Of a stretch of 64,000 bases of DNA, positions 33,395 through 45,502 are shown piece by piece (position 1 is the first letter of the stretch; the number at the start of each line of letters is the position of its first letter). A program made the translations under genes and the position numbers. The notes beneath the pieces are model-generated. The model saw only the letters and a program-made list of their open reading frames with translations. It searched no databases and was not told the DNA's origin. Source of the DNA: Crambe crambe (lineage: Eukaryota; Porifera; Demospongiae; Poecilosclerida; Crambeidae); NCBI GenBank assembly GCA_963924555.1, contig OZ004594.1:1240001-1304000 (forward strand), read 5' to 3'.

Positions 33395-35136
33395 ATGAGA
33401 TGCGAGATAATCTCTGTTTTCCTGACTTTCTTTCATCTGATTGAATCTAAATCTCCCAGGCTAGGTGTGCCAGTTATCATTACTGCAAATTGCTAGGTAA
33501 CCAGAATCTATGTATAGGACACTATAATGTGAATGCTGAGCAGATCTCAGTGTCTGGGTTCTCATCGGGAGCCTTCTTCTCAGTGCAATTTCATGTGGCC
33601 TTCTCGAGCACCATCATGGGAGCAGGAATAGTGGCAGGAGGTCTGGATCCAAAATACAATAGAACCTCCAAATAACGGACACACTTGGGACCCAGAATTT
33701 TGTCCTAAGTAGAGAGGTTGTCCTCTTTTTTGGAGTTTGTGTAGAGTGTAGCTATAATACTGTAGATATTTATAAAAGGGTGAGTAGGATAAACTTGATT
33801 TTTTCTTTCTTCAATAGGACCATATTGGTGTGCCAAAGATAGCATTGAAGTTTTATTGTCATGTACAGTAAATCCAGAGAGCATATCAGTCAACAAGCTG
33901 ATAACTAAAACTTACGCTAATGCTTTATCCCTGGCAATTGATGACCCATCTAACCTTAGAGACGACAAAGTCTTCCTCTTCTCTGGGAAAAAAGACAGTA
34001 TAGTAGCACCAGGTGAAGTTGCATAATTATAATTATCTCTGGAGACTCATAGCTAATTATTGAGTGTCCAATATTTATGCTTATAGCTACCCATTCAGAT
34101 CCATTTTGTAAGATAAGCCTGCATGGGCACGAGGTTATCATGCTAGCCTAGCTTAGCTAGCTAGCTAACTTTGTACAATTTATTAGGTGTTGTTCACAAG
34201 ACTGCTGAATACTACACTCACTTCATACCCAATGGAGTTGCAACACAATTTGATATTCCAGTTGAACATTCAATGGTAAAATCTTACTTCCCTAAAGGTT
34301 AAAAATATTATGGTCAATATATACACCCTTCATCAGGTGACTGATGATTATGGAAATGATTGTGGTGTCTTAGCATTTCCTTTTATTAACAACTGTGACT
34401 ACCAAACAGCATATTACATCTTGCAGCATATCTATGGAGACATAGAGAAGGCCAACACCAGTCATGCAAGGAAAGAACATGTATGATCATGATCACATGA
34501 AGCATGGTGATGTAGTCTTAATCTAGTCAATACACCAAGCCACCATAGCTAGCTACTTCTCTAAAATCACCACATTCTCAAACTGTATAGCTGTTGGAAT
34601 TTGACCAATCTGAATTCTTCGGTGATGCTCCTCAGCACGTTAGTATGGACACAACCGGCTATATTTATGTGCCCAAAGATTGTCAAGATGGCAAGGAAGA
34701 ATGTCGTCTACACTTAGCATTTCATGGGTGCTTGCAGGGACGGTACATGCAAGCTATTCTGTGCATGGTTGTTACATAAACTATCATCCATGTATAGGGT
34801 ACATGTTTCCACTGACTTTGCTTGGCATGCCGAGTACAATGGACTGGCTGAGGTGAACAACATCATTGTATTGTACCCACAAGCGGTGGATTCACTCATT
34901 CTCCTCAACCCTTTGGGGTGCTGGGACCAGTAAGCTAAAGAAAATGTCTTTTACAACCCCATTTATCTATGTTGCATCACCTTCTATAGCTATGGATATA
35001 CAGGGACATCTTATGGTAAGAATTTTTGATATATTTAAGGCTGAGCTAATACATACTTAGATATTTGTATCTAGTGACAAAGAGTGGTCTTCAAATGGCT
35101 GGAGTCAAACTAATGCTTAACAAGATTGTCAGTTAA
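33395..35136 (+). CDS. Secreted PHB-depolymerase-type esterase 2
   Basis: Nine exons with the same phases as esterase 1 (33395-33464, 33518-33640, 33818-34012, 34187-34275, 34337-34480, 34591-34742, 34798-34929, 34990-35015, 35075-35136) give 330 residues. It has a signal peptide (MRCEIISVFLTFFHLIES), nucleophile motif VSGFSSGAFF, Asp in SGKKDSIV and His in VEHSMVTDDYG. Divergence from copy 1 is clear at protein level, so this is an older duplicate. Two changes fall in a normally conserved patch: [11 protein letters not shown] has become NPLGCWDHYGY, which may alter substrate contact. The coding frame is intact. Confidence 0.83.
33660..33740. repeat. MITE-like repeat in an esterase 2 intron
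   Basis: Contains AGAACCTCCAAATAACGGAC and GTTGTCCTCTTTTTTGGAG, matching the repeat in the DPH7 intron at 6089-6228. Ends are partly inverted. Confidence 0.5.
34934..35057. repeat. Inverted relatives of the palindromic element around a 26 bp exon
   Basis: GCTAAAGAAAATGTCTTTTACAACCCCATTTA on one side and ATATTTAAGGCTGAGCTAATACATA on the other are reverse complements of sequences that surround the palindrome at 29081-29109. They lie in the two introns that flank exon 8 of esterase 2. Confidence 0.55.
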
Positions 35137-35208
35137 TTATCGATATCATAGATTGCACGTGACAATGGTAAATTACATGGGGGTGTGGTTGACTAGCGGT
35201 CGATCACC

Positions 35209-37086
35209 ATGGAAGGTTCTATACAAGAAGGGTCAGTGCACAACAACGATGCTCTATATACAAGTCGTTCTAGCGTCTTGGGAAGCCCTGTTGAATCAGC
35301 ACCTCTACTTGCTTCCTGCCATGGCGATAAAAGGAGGCATTCACTCTCTGACAACTCCTCCATCGACTCCAGCTCAAGGACATTCGAGTTCGATCTCGAC
35401 AGGGAGAAAAAACGTTGCAAGAAGATGTTCTACAATCGCATTCCAAAAGGGAAAGCTGCATTTCTGGTCTTTGTAATAAATGTCCTAGAAACGATTGCTT
35501 TCTATGGATCATTGAGTATAGTTCAATTTGCCCTTCTGCCACATTTCTCTAGTGATGATCTTAATGGCCAAAAGTCTTTCCTTGTTTATACGATTCTCCT
35601 AAACACTGCTGGTAGGGTCCTATACCCTGTCGGTGGATTGATAGCAGATGTCTACCTGGGAAGATACAGAGTCATTCAGATTGGACTGTGGTTCTATTGG
35701 ATTGGACTTGCTATATTACTAATGTTTTTAGCTCTCCATGATCAAATTCAATCTTCTCAGGGCCACCTAAATGTAAAACTGATAATGCCAATAATCGCCG
35801 CAATCTTCATTGTCATTGGTTCAGCAAGCGTGGAGCCTACCATTATAGCTTTTGGAATGGACCAGATACAACAGGGTGCTTCTTCTGATGAACTCAGCTC
35901 TTATTTTTCGTGGTTTTATTTTGGACGCAACTTTGGTTATGTTCTCATCAATCTTTGCTCATTAGCCTTCGTGGTGTCTTCTGTCTATGTGCAATACTTA
36001 TCACCTGGTACCTTTAAGTTTTGCATTATAGGTGCTATTGCAATTGTGGTAGTCACAATAGCCATGTTATTGCACTACTGTCTGCAGCACTGGTACTACA
36101 AAGCTCGTCGGATGAATAATCCTGTAAAATCCATTTGCAACGTGCTCTTCTTTGCAGCAACTGTAAAAAGACAGCCTCCACGCTACAGGAAAAGTTTCAG
36201 ATATGGAGAAGGCAAGAAGTCAAGGATGGATTTAGCTAAGATAGAATATGATGGGATCTACAGTTCAGAAGAAGTCGAAGATGTAAAAACTTTTTTCCGT
36301 GTGCTATTAGTCATCATTGCTCTAGGTGGTTATTTCATCACTTATGGAGCAGTAAGTTATAACTCACAAAGAAGTTTAATAATAATCATTGTATTTATTG
36401 CAGCTGTCCAACACTTTTTCCGTACTGTTTCAGAAGAATAGTACAGTTATTACCTATCGCAGTGAAGCATCAAGCTTGTACTTTCTCATAGAAAGTGGAA
36501 TGGTTATACTCTTCATTCCCTTCTTGAATCACTTCATACTTCCATGCTACCCAGGAGCAAGTATGAAAAGACGCATCGGAGTGGGCGTTTTCTTTAACTT
36601 TCTGTGTGCCTTGATTGGAATGGTGATCCAGCTAGAATTATACAGAATCACCAAACAGACAATATGGCTCTGGCTTATCATTCCCATTATCTTTCTTGCA
36701 ATTGGAGATATGTTGATTTTTGTCACTGGTAAGAAGATGTTTTATAACTATTGTTTCTATTAATCTTATTTCGCACATTAACAGGTCTAGAGTTCATCTA
36801 TGCACAGTCTCCGAACAGCATGAAAAGTGTTCTCACTGGTTTATTCTACTTTGTCTATGGAGTTTTCTTTGGTGTAGGCACACTAATCTTCCATGTGTTT
36901 GACGACAGTGATCATGATATATATATATTTTACACTGTTTTGGCTATATCCGGAGTTGGGTTTATCGTCTATGGACTAGTGGCCTACTTCTACCGCAATC
37001 GTCAGAGACCTACCAACGATGAATCGGAGCAGGACTTAGTACACAGATCTTATGCAGCTAGTGTGTACTTATCAGGAAATCATTAA
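35209..37086 (+). CDS. POT/SLC15-like transporter C
   Basis: Three exons (35209-36351, 36404-36728, 36785-37086) give 589 residues. It is clearly related to A and B, with the same loop GGLIADVYLGRYRVI and VINVLETIAFYGSLS in helix 1. It has a much longer cytoplasmic N-terminus of about 75 residues. That extension contains ESAPLLA, which fits the [DE]xxxLL lysosome/endosome sorting signal seen in SLC15A4-type transporters, and a serine-rich run. Endolysosomal location is therefore an inference. A and B lack this extension as annotated, so either they differ in location or their upstream exons have been missed. Confidence 0.85.
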
Positions 37087-37300
37087 TACTTAATATTAAT
37101 GTTTAGTCTTTTATTTCTTGTTATAGATCAGTATACATGAACTTTAGTATTGCATCATTACCATTCTTGATACATGATTATGAATCTTTTTATGATTACT
37201 AATAAGGAGGAAAGTCTACAAGCATATGTAGCCCTAGTCCCAAAGGTGTGGCTGAAGATATTTGAATACAGCTCTTAGCTATTATTAGTGCTGGAACAGA

Positions 37301-39640
37301 ATGTCTAGCTCTGGCAATGTCATGAATGGTGAGTTAGTACAATTAATACCTATAGCTAATAATACTAATGTCTATTAATTGTTCATTTAATCCTTGGATC
37401 ATTCACTATACAGAGCCGCCGGAAGCAATTTTGAGGTGGTCAGGCTGAATATGCGCGCGTAAGCGCGCGGGAAATTTTTACTGACCACGCCCACTTTATA
37501 ACCACACCCACCTATATTAACGGTTGAACACGTGGGCAATTTTGTAATGTTGACGACCATTACCAATGTTGTTCGATCGACGAGTGGTCCGGTTTTGGCC
37601 TGACCAGCCGGAGCGGTTCCGGCGGCCCTGCTATAACTGCTCAATTCTTAACCAAATTTCAAATTTCAAAAACCAGCTCATGATCAGCTCTCTGCTGGTA
37701 ATTTAAATGTGAAAGAATTGAGCAGAAATGATCAAGATAACACATGTTAGTTCAATTAAGTCCATTGAAACAGATGTCAGCAGCTCTACTAATGGAGTGC
37801 CTCATAGCCATCGTGGCAGCGTCAATAGTAGCTATGGTGATAACTCAGGGCTGTGGAGGATGAATTCAAAGGAGTTTAGACGTGAAATGATCAAGTACAG
37901 GCTCAAGTATCTATTTGCACAGCCGTGTTCACTATTCTGTAAGACCAGCATCCAACGCATTCCCTCTGGTAAGAAAGTCTATCTCTTTTTGGTTTTGCTG
38001 GGGCTGGAGCAGCTGGCCTACAGTGTGTCCAGCGACATCATCCTTAATAAGCTCTTCCTATCTCGAATTGGTATCAAAAATATTCCAATATTAAGGAGTA
38101 TCATTGTCTACATCGCTGGCAATCTGCCATTCCCAATCGTTGGTTGGATTGCTGATGCTTGTGTTGGACAGTATTGGATGATGCATTTCAGCATGTGGAT
38201 TTTATGGCTTGGTTATGCTGCCATGGCATTTTTGTGCAGCATCAGTAAGTTCGCGTCATGGAATAGCTATCTCTTCCCATTCTGCTTCCTTGCTGCCAGC
38301 TTTGGTTCTGCAGGGTTTCAAGCAAATGCTATTCCACTAGGTGCTGATGTGATCAACTACAAGACATCGGAAGAATTGAGCTCCTACTTTCATTATTATT
38401 ACTGGATGAGAAACTTAGCCATCACCGTTTACCTTGTTTGCACTGCATGTGCTGACTTCCAAACAAAGCGTAATACCGTTATTGATATGATTCCAGTGCT
38501 ATGCATATCTCTTTCTCTCGTTTTGAATGGCTGTTTCAGGAATTGGTTTGATAGGAACCGGGAGAGGAAAAATCCATACTGGAAAGTTATTCGAGTATTA
38601 TTTTTGGCCATGGTGATAAAGAGACCAATCCATCGCAGTGCTTTCAGCTTCTCTGGTGCGTCTCCTCCAAGTCGCATCAATCTGGCGAAAAAAGTCCACG
38701 GAGGGAAGTTTAGCAACGAGGAAGTGGAAGATGTAAAGACATTTCTCCGTCTCTTGCTGGTAGCGCTTTCCGTTTTGAGCAGTCTGGTTTTGTTCATGGG
38801 AGTAAGTGGTTTTCTTTTGATATTAAGATTCTATGATTTAATAACTAAATCTCACATATGTAGTTATTCCAAGTGACAAATCTCCAACTTCATGACATGC
38901 ATCCAGTTCTTTTCGGCCTCAACTCCACCAATGACTTACTCAACAACTGCATATTTTCTGACAAGTTCACCTTTACCTTCAATTCTGTGACAATCCTGTT
39001 CATCATTCCCCTGTTGGTCCATATCATTTATCCTTTCTTACGAGAGTATGTGCCAAACATGCTGAAGAGGATCGGTTTGGGGTTCTTCCTGGCAAGTGTT
39101 TCCGTCCTTATGTCTCTGTTTCTCAGTGCAGAGGGTACGAAGAGAGACCACTCCAGTAGCTGCATGTTCACCGCTAATTTCAGCAGTTGGGAGGAGAGAA
39201 ACAGTTACAGTAATAATCCAGCACCTGACTATCTGATTATGATACCTCACTTTTTCTATACAATGGCTGAGATCTTCATCAATGTTACCAGTAAGTCTTA
39301 TGCAGAATCAGATAGCTAATTAGCTATAGATTATTATATATTTTCCTTTTATGTAGGTTTGGAATTTTTTTACGCTCAGTCTCCTCACAAGATGCGTGGG
39401 ATGATGATAGGACTGTTTTTCTTTGTGTGGGGTGTGGGTTCAGCACTTGCCGAAACACTGATCCTCGTATTCTCTAAAACCTCCATTGGTCCGTCCCTAA
39501 CCTGTGACTTCTGGTACTATTTCATGTATGTGGTCTACGCTGTGTTGGCGTTTGTTGTTTACGTGGTGCTGGCCTGTTGGTACAAGAACAGACAGCGAGG
39601 AGAAACTGACAGTGTACAATTCTATAGACATATTTCCTAA
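37301..39640 (+). CDS. POT/SLC15-like transporter D
   Basis: Four exons (37301-37328, 37726-38801, 38864-39290, 39357-39640) give 604 residues. A 28 bp first exon (MSSSGNVMN) is joined in phase 1 to the long second exon. D and E form a second subgroup. Helix 1 reads VLLGLEQLAYSVSSD, the loop reads FPIVGWIADACVGQYW and the C-terminal hairpin begins SLEFFYAQSPHKMRGMMIG, a stretch also typical of plant NPF and animal SLC15 proteins. The first intron holds a 220 bp transposon-like element with target-site duplication. Substrate unknown. Confidence 0.82.
37411..37630. mobile_element. 220 bp MITE with 14 bp terminal inverted repeats
   Basis: The left end CAGAGCCGCCGGAA and right end TTCCGGCGGCCCTG match at 13 of 14 positions when inverted. 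The element is flanked on both sides by CTATA (37406-37410 and 37631-37635), a 5 bp target-site duplication. It is GC-rich compared with its surroundings and has internal inverted pieces (GGTCAGGC and GCCTGACC). No coding capacity, so non-autonomous. The CAGRG ends recall hAT-type elements, but those usually leave 8 bp duplications, so the superfamily is uncertain. Confidence 0.75.
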
Positions 39641-39912
39641 TAAAAGGACTTCTCTATCATTACAATCAGCTGACCACAAAAGCCAATTATAGGTATCACA
39701 CAATCATGTGATCATGGAACAATAATACTCTAACACTTATTTCCTTTTACATTCCATTTTTAGTCTCTTATCACAAAATCACAATCTAATTAGTCATTAT
39801 GGATAGCCAAAAAAGGCACAATAGGTAAAGGGTGGCTATCTAGTTAGCTGCTACACTGCTTGTTATACAGAAGATTACCAAACAGCTCTCGAAATTAATT
39901 AGCACTTGCAGT

Positions 39913-40005
39913 ATGTCTAGAGATCTTAAAAATATATATGGTGAGAATGGTTCTTAATTAATCATATTAATGGATACTTAGCAACAATTATTCTAATATA
40001 TATCA

Positions 40006-40042
<37 letters not shown>

Positions 40043-41958
40043 TGCACTGGCAACCAAGTGACCCTGATGAAGATCGTAGAAGCAATGATTCTGGAGTACG
40101 GAGTATGAGTTCTGGAGAGTTCAGACGAGAAATAATCAAATACAGACTCAAGTACTTATTCAGACAACCTTGTTCGCTGTTCTGCAGGAACAGTGTGAGA
40201 CGGATTCCCTCTGGGAAGCAAGTTTTTCTGATTTTCGTCCTGCTGTGGCTGGAGCAAGTAGCTTACTCATTCTCCAGTGATTCCATACTGACTCCATTTT
40301 TCCATCAAGTCATTGGCAATGACACTTTGCACTACATCCCGATAATTCGGGGTTTTGTGACATACACTGCTGGCAACCTACCATTCCCAATAGTAGGTTG
40401 GATTGCTGATGCTTGCATTGGACAGTACCGGATGATTCATATCAGCATGTGGATTCTATGGTTTGGTTATGCTGCCATGGCTCTGTTGTATAGCATTCGT
40501 AAATTCACGTTATTGAGCTATTACCTTCTTCCCCTCTGCTTCATAACCATCAGCATCGGTTCTGCAGGATTTCGAGCGAATGCTATTCCATTTGGTGCTA
40601 ACTTGATTAATTATAGGACATCAGAAGAATTAAGTTCTTATTTTTACTATTACTACTGGATAAGGAACCTAGGTTTCTTGGTCTATTTCACTTCGTCTAT
40701 TTGTCACGGTATCGAAAAGAAAGATGAAGATATCATCATGTTTATGATTCCTGTGGTGAGCATTTCACTGGCTCTCTGTTTGAATGCCTGTCTCAAGAAA
40801 TGGTTCATAGACGATAAAGAGAAAAGGAATCCATACAAGAATGTAGTTCAAGTGTTGTCCCTGGCAGCAAGAATCAAGAGACCAGTCCATCGCAGTGCTT
40901 TCAGCTTCTCTGGTGCATCACCTCCAAGTCGCATCAATCTGACAAAGAAAGTTCACGGAGGGAAGTTTAGCAATGAGGATGTGGAAGATGTAAAGACATT
41001 TCTCCGTCTCTTGCTGGTATCTCTTTCCATTATGAGTGGTCTGGTTTTATTCATGGGGGTAAGTGGTTAACATACTGTATCTATTTCATCTTGTTGGGTA
41101 AATTTTTCTTTCATTTCTGCAGGTCCTCCAAATCATTGATTTGCAACTTCATGACTTGAATCCAGTTCTCTTCAATATCAGCTCCACCAGCACAGCAATA
41201 AATAACTGCATATTTTCTGACAAATTCATCTTCTCCTTCAGTGAGGTGATGATCCTACTAGTTATCCCCTTACTGAACCACGTCCTTTATCCCTTCTTTC
41301 GAGAATACATACCCAATATGCTGAAGAAGATTGGAGTGGGCTTATTTCTGGCTGGTTTAGCAGCACTCACATCACTGATCCTCAGTGCAGTGGGAGCAAA
41401 TAGAGAACATCACACAACAGACGTAGACCAGTGCATGTTCACAGCTAACTTCAGTGATTCCACGAAACATTATGTGCATAATTCAGCACCCGATTATCTG
41501 ATCATAATTCCTCTCTTTCTGAGCACGCTGGCTGAAATCTTTATCAATGTTACATGTAAGTTTTCAACATATCTTGCAGTAAAACTATAATTATTGTCGA
41601 TACTATATAAGGTGCATGGTACATGCAGCTAGTTATGGGTGGGTCAATAGCTTATATATATATTTCCTTTTATGTAGGTTTGGAATTTTTTTATGCTCAG
41701 TCTCCTCATAAGATGCGTGGGATGATGATAGGACTGTTTTTCTTTGTGTGGGGTGTGGCTTCAGCACTTGCCGAAACACTGATCCTCGTATTCTCTAAAA
41801 CCTCCATTGGTCCACCCCTGACCTGTGACTTCTGGTACTATTTCATGTATGTGGTCTACGCTGTGTTAGCATTTATTGTTTATGTGGTGTTGGCCTGTTG
41901 GTACAAGAACAGACAGCGAGGAGAAACTGACAGTGATATATTTTATAGAAAATCATAA
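39913..41958 (+). CDS. POT/SLC15-like transporter E
   Basis: Four exons (39913-39940, 40007-41058, 41123-41555, 41678-41958) give 597 residues. The 28 bp first exon (MSRDLKNIY) joins in phase 1 to a run of about 12 aspartates encoded by a GAT microsatellite (40007-40041). It is closely related to D, with LWLEQVAYSFSSD in helix 1, FPIVGWIADACIGQYR in the loop and SFSGASPPSRINL in the central cytoplasmic loop. The poly-Asp tract replaces the N-terminal sequence of D and could vary in length between individuals. Confidence 0.82.
40007..40041. repeat. Coding GAT microsatellite (poly-Asp)
   Basis: Uninterrupted GAT/ATG triplets that form the start of exon 2 of transporter E and encode aspartate. 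Confidence 0.9.
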
Positions 41959-42027
41959 TAGATTTAGTAAGATCATCTTTTGTGGTAATTAACAAGTGTA
42001 CAATGAATGAAGAAAGTTGCCAAATTG

Positions 42028-44020
42028 TTAATCATGTTTACGATCTCGTGAAGATGGTGATGCTTGATGGCTCTCCTGAATGAGAGAGAAAATTTGCACC
42101 CAATAGCTAGCACACCCGAATTCAAAAAATCTAAATGTACCGGTTTGGTATATGTAGGCTTCAATGAAGGTGCTCCAGTCCGCTGATGTTCCATTAGCAA
42201 TTTTTGTTGCCTGGGGTCTTGTACATTAGTGCTGCCGGAGTACCCCTGGGGCTGAATCAGCTGTTCAGGGTATGTCTGCCCTCCAGCTACAACTTGACCT
42301 CCAGTTACAACTTGACCTCCAGCATTCTAAGTTATTATACAAGATTATTCCTTGCTAGGTGCAAATCTGGGCCTGGCTACAAAGCCACCTAGCTCACATA
42401 TGTACACACCTGGGATATGTAATGAGTATGTCCCTGTAATTGAACCTCGTGACCTTGGAATTGAGTCTGCATCATGAGGTCATGTGACCCAGGCTGGCCG
42501 TACACCTGGTGAGTCATGTGAATGTCATGAGAAAGCCCCTGGTAACCTTGTGGAGGAAGAGATGTAACTAGTTGTTGTTGTTGTTGTTGTTGTTGTTGCT
42601 GTTGTTGTTGTTGCTGTTGTTGTGGCTGTTGTTGGTATGATAACTGGACTACTGGTTGGCCAGCAGCCATGTTGCTATAGGAGGTGGTATACTGATAACT
42701 TCCAACCACAGGAGGCACAGCTATAGGAAAGTAATATACAGAGAGTAAAACCCTAGGTCCCAGTCTTAAAATATTTTATAGCTAGAGACCGCACATACTA
42801 ACCTTGGTATTGAGGTTGCTGGATGTAAGTAATTCCATGAGCGGCTGCAGCGCTCTGAGGGTTGATGGAGGGGTGTGAACTGTGCACACTCTGCATGTGA
42901 ATGTCTTGTGGAACCTGATGGGCGTGGACTTGTACCCTCTGATCCTGGTAGGGTGCCCTCTGTATCCCTGAAGGTTGGATGTGATGGGTGGGAGTATAAG
43001 GTGGATGAGGAGTAGGGTGATAGGAATCGGAACTTGATCGAGGATGAAAAGAACCCCCACTTCCTAATATATATATATATATATATTCAAAAACTCTTAT
43101 TAAAGCCCACCATATTCTACCTTGTCTCATATAAGGTACAGGTGCCTCTGGCGTGGGAAGAAGAGGTCCTCGCTGAGCTTGCTTCTTTGGTGGGGGCCCC
43201 AAGGGGCTTGCGTTGGTTGGAGAGCCAGGGAGAGAGTGTTTGTGGGTCAAACCTGAAGACTGCATGTGCATTCCAAAAGATGAAAGCTCCTCACACAATT
43301 GTCAGTTTTTGTACATCCAAATATACACATACCTGAATTAGTCTAGGATCCGATGGAGATGTGAAATCTGCTCCTACTGATCTCTCTAACTCCCTATAAG
43401 TGATATCACATGATAATCATATGACAACCTAGTTCACATACTGTTTCTGTTCCATTTCTTTCATTCTTTTTTTCTCGTCCTCTTCATGCAGAACTGTCTT
43501 CAGCTGCTGGAAGAGTCGGTGCTTCTCTGCCTTGAGAGACTCCAAATGACTTTGAAGTGATCTAATCTGCAGTTGGAATCAAATTTGGAGTTGGGTCTGA
43601 ATTTAATTCCAAAAAGAGAGAGTATCGGGATGACATGACATGATACCTGTTTAGCAATGTCTTCCGGTGTCTCTGGCTCACTATCCTTTGCCTTTTCAGC
43701 AGATTTGCCCTCAGGTTGATCCAAGGTCACACCTTCTCCTGAAGCAGGTCGTTCCAGGTTCTGACGAGGACCTTTCTCCTCTTCTTTCCCATTTTCTGAT
43801 GCTGCTGATTTGTTTTCTGATTCATTGGACCCATCAGAAGATGGAGAAGCTTTATCAATGACTTCTTTGACTCCTAAAGCTGGATATCAGATAATGAATA
43901 ATACCCACTGTTGCTATGAGTACCTTCTTCAGTCTTTTTTCTCTCCCTTGCGATATGAATCTGGAGAAAGTTCAGCTGTTTTGCTGTTAGCGGTGTCCTT
44001 TTGCATAATATCTTAGCCAT
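42028..44020 (-). CDS. GPS2: GPS2-like subunit of the NCoR/SMRT corepressor complex
   Basis: GPS2 is a nuclear corepressor subunit (with HDAC3, TBL1 and NCoR) and an inhibitor of Ubc13-dependent ubiquitination. The first exon starts at 44020 (MAKILCKRTPLTAKQLNFLQ) and is followed by an acidic/Ser-rich linker. The diagnostic coiled-coil segment encoded near 43440-43570 (LESLKAEKHRLFQQLKTVLH, then DEEKKRMKEMEQKQ) parallels the human helix that binds NCoR and TBL1. The rest is low complexity: Pro/His/Gln-rich segments, a CAG/CAA tract (42568-42630, about 20 Gln) and a last exon ending ESHQASPSSRDRKHD. Identification rests mainly on the coiled coil and composition. About eight exons. ING3 starts 109 bp away on the other strand. 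Confidence 0.65.
42568..42630 (-). repeat. Coding CAG/CAA repeat (poly-Gln) in the GPS2-like gene
   Basis: Mixed CAA and CAG codons on the minus strand make about 20 near-consecutive glutamines. Confidence 0.9.
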
Positions 44021-44128
44021 TAGCTACCAATCAGCTATCATACTCCTTTCCCTTTCCAAAGAATGATGTGCATTAATTGGAAGCGAGTGTGCATTATTTG
44101 GAATTTGAGTGCAGAAACAACAGAAGAA
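44021..44128. promoter_or_regulatory. Bidirectional promoter of GPS2-like and ING3
   Basis: Only about 110 bp separate the two start codons, so the genes must share a promoter region. No strong known motif stands out in it. Confidence 0.5.
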
Positions 44129-45468
44129 ATGCATTACTTAGAAGATTATTTGGAGAGTGAGTGATTACTATAGAACCATAGAATGGTAAAAATGATCCCT
44201 TCTTCTATCAGTAATTGAGTTTCTACCTGCTGAGCTCAAGTCTCGTTTTCTTCAAATCAGAGAGCTAGATGAACATGTTCAAGGTAATAGTTTGGGCTTG
44301 TGTCTTTGGATTGCAGTATAATGTATAATCATTAGGTCAATTAGAAAGCCTCAATGACAGGAGTAAGACCTTTTTCACTCTCTGTCGGAAAAACAACAAA
44401 CCTGAATTGCGTGAGCAACAGTACCAGAATCTCTGTCAGGTGAGAGTCATGTGACACATAATAAGTTGTAAGTGATTCTGGTATTTCATTTCCAGGAATA
44501 TGAAAAAGTGTTGAAGGACTCGGAAGAAAAGATTAAACTCAGCAATCAGATACATGACCTGGTATAAGGAATGAAACACCATTTTATTATTACTATAGCT
44601 ACTCTCATTCATTTCAGCTTGATAGACATTTGCGGCGAGTGGATCAGGACTTGAGTAGGTTTACGATTGAGTTGGAGGCAGACACTGCTGGAATCACAGA
44701 AATTCTAGAACAGAGTGAGTGGCAAGGGCTAGCTTGAAGTGCTAGTCCAGTAGTCACTACATAATATTATTTTTTAATAACAGAATCTTATCTTTTGGAT
44801 CGCCCACCTACTCCTGAGAAACCTGTCACAGGTCAAAGTACGTTGTCAAGGCAACCATAGCTCCTCATACTGTGCAATAATCTAACCTTTCTCAATTTAG
44901 AACGGAATAGGCACTCAGTCATGCTACACGATGATCTCATGAATGGGGACTTTGACGACTATAGCCCCTCTCCTTCAACCAGGGCGTCCCCTGCTCCCTT
45001 CTCCCGCATAAAATACTCCAGGTATGTGTACATGTCAGTTAAAAATTCTCATTTGGACAATCAAATACCTTGGAATAATAAGATAATCAAAATTAATGTG
45101 AACAGCAGTTACATAGAAAGGGTTTGATACAGGATTGCAAGTTGAATTGTAGCCATGTCGTACATATTCACTCATGTCGTGTGAATGGAGGTGATGGGTC
45201 TTCATTGTGTCAAACTTCTTCATAGAGATGAGTACTCTGCAGGAAATTTGCTGGAAAGTCGTAGTAATGGAAGCTTTGCTCTAGTTTCTGGTTTTTCTTT
45301 GAAGGGACTGCACCTATTGGAATCTCATAGTCGTGTGCCCGTTTTATCGGCAGCTTTGCTCTGTCCAGTGGTGAAAGCCAGTCAAAGCTAGTCAGCATTC
45401 CTATATGGGTGTGGTCATAGGCCGGGTTTTCAGTCAGTAGTATTTCGTCAATGTGTTTAGAGTTGTCT

Positions 45469-45502
<34 letters not shown>

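Noticed and set aside
31435..35136. Bacterial contamination as source of the esterase genes
   Set aside because: Each has eight spliceosomal introns in conserved positions and lies between animal genes, one of them joined by a duplication to the formin.
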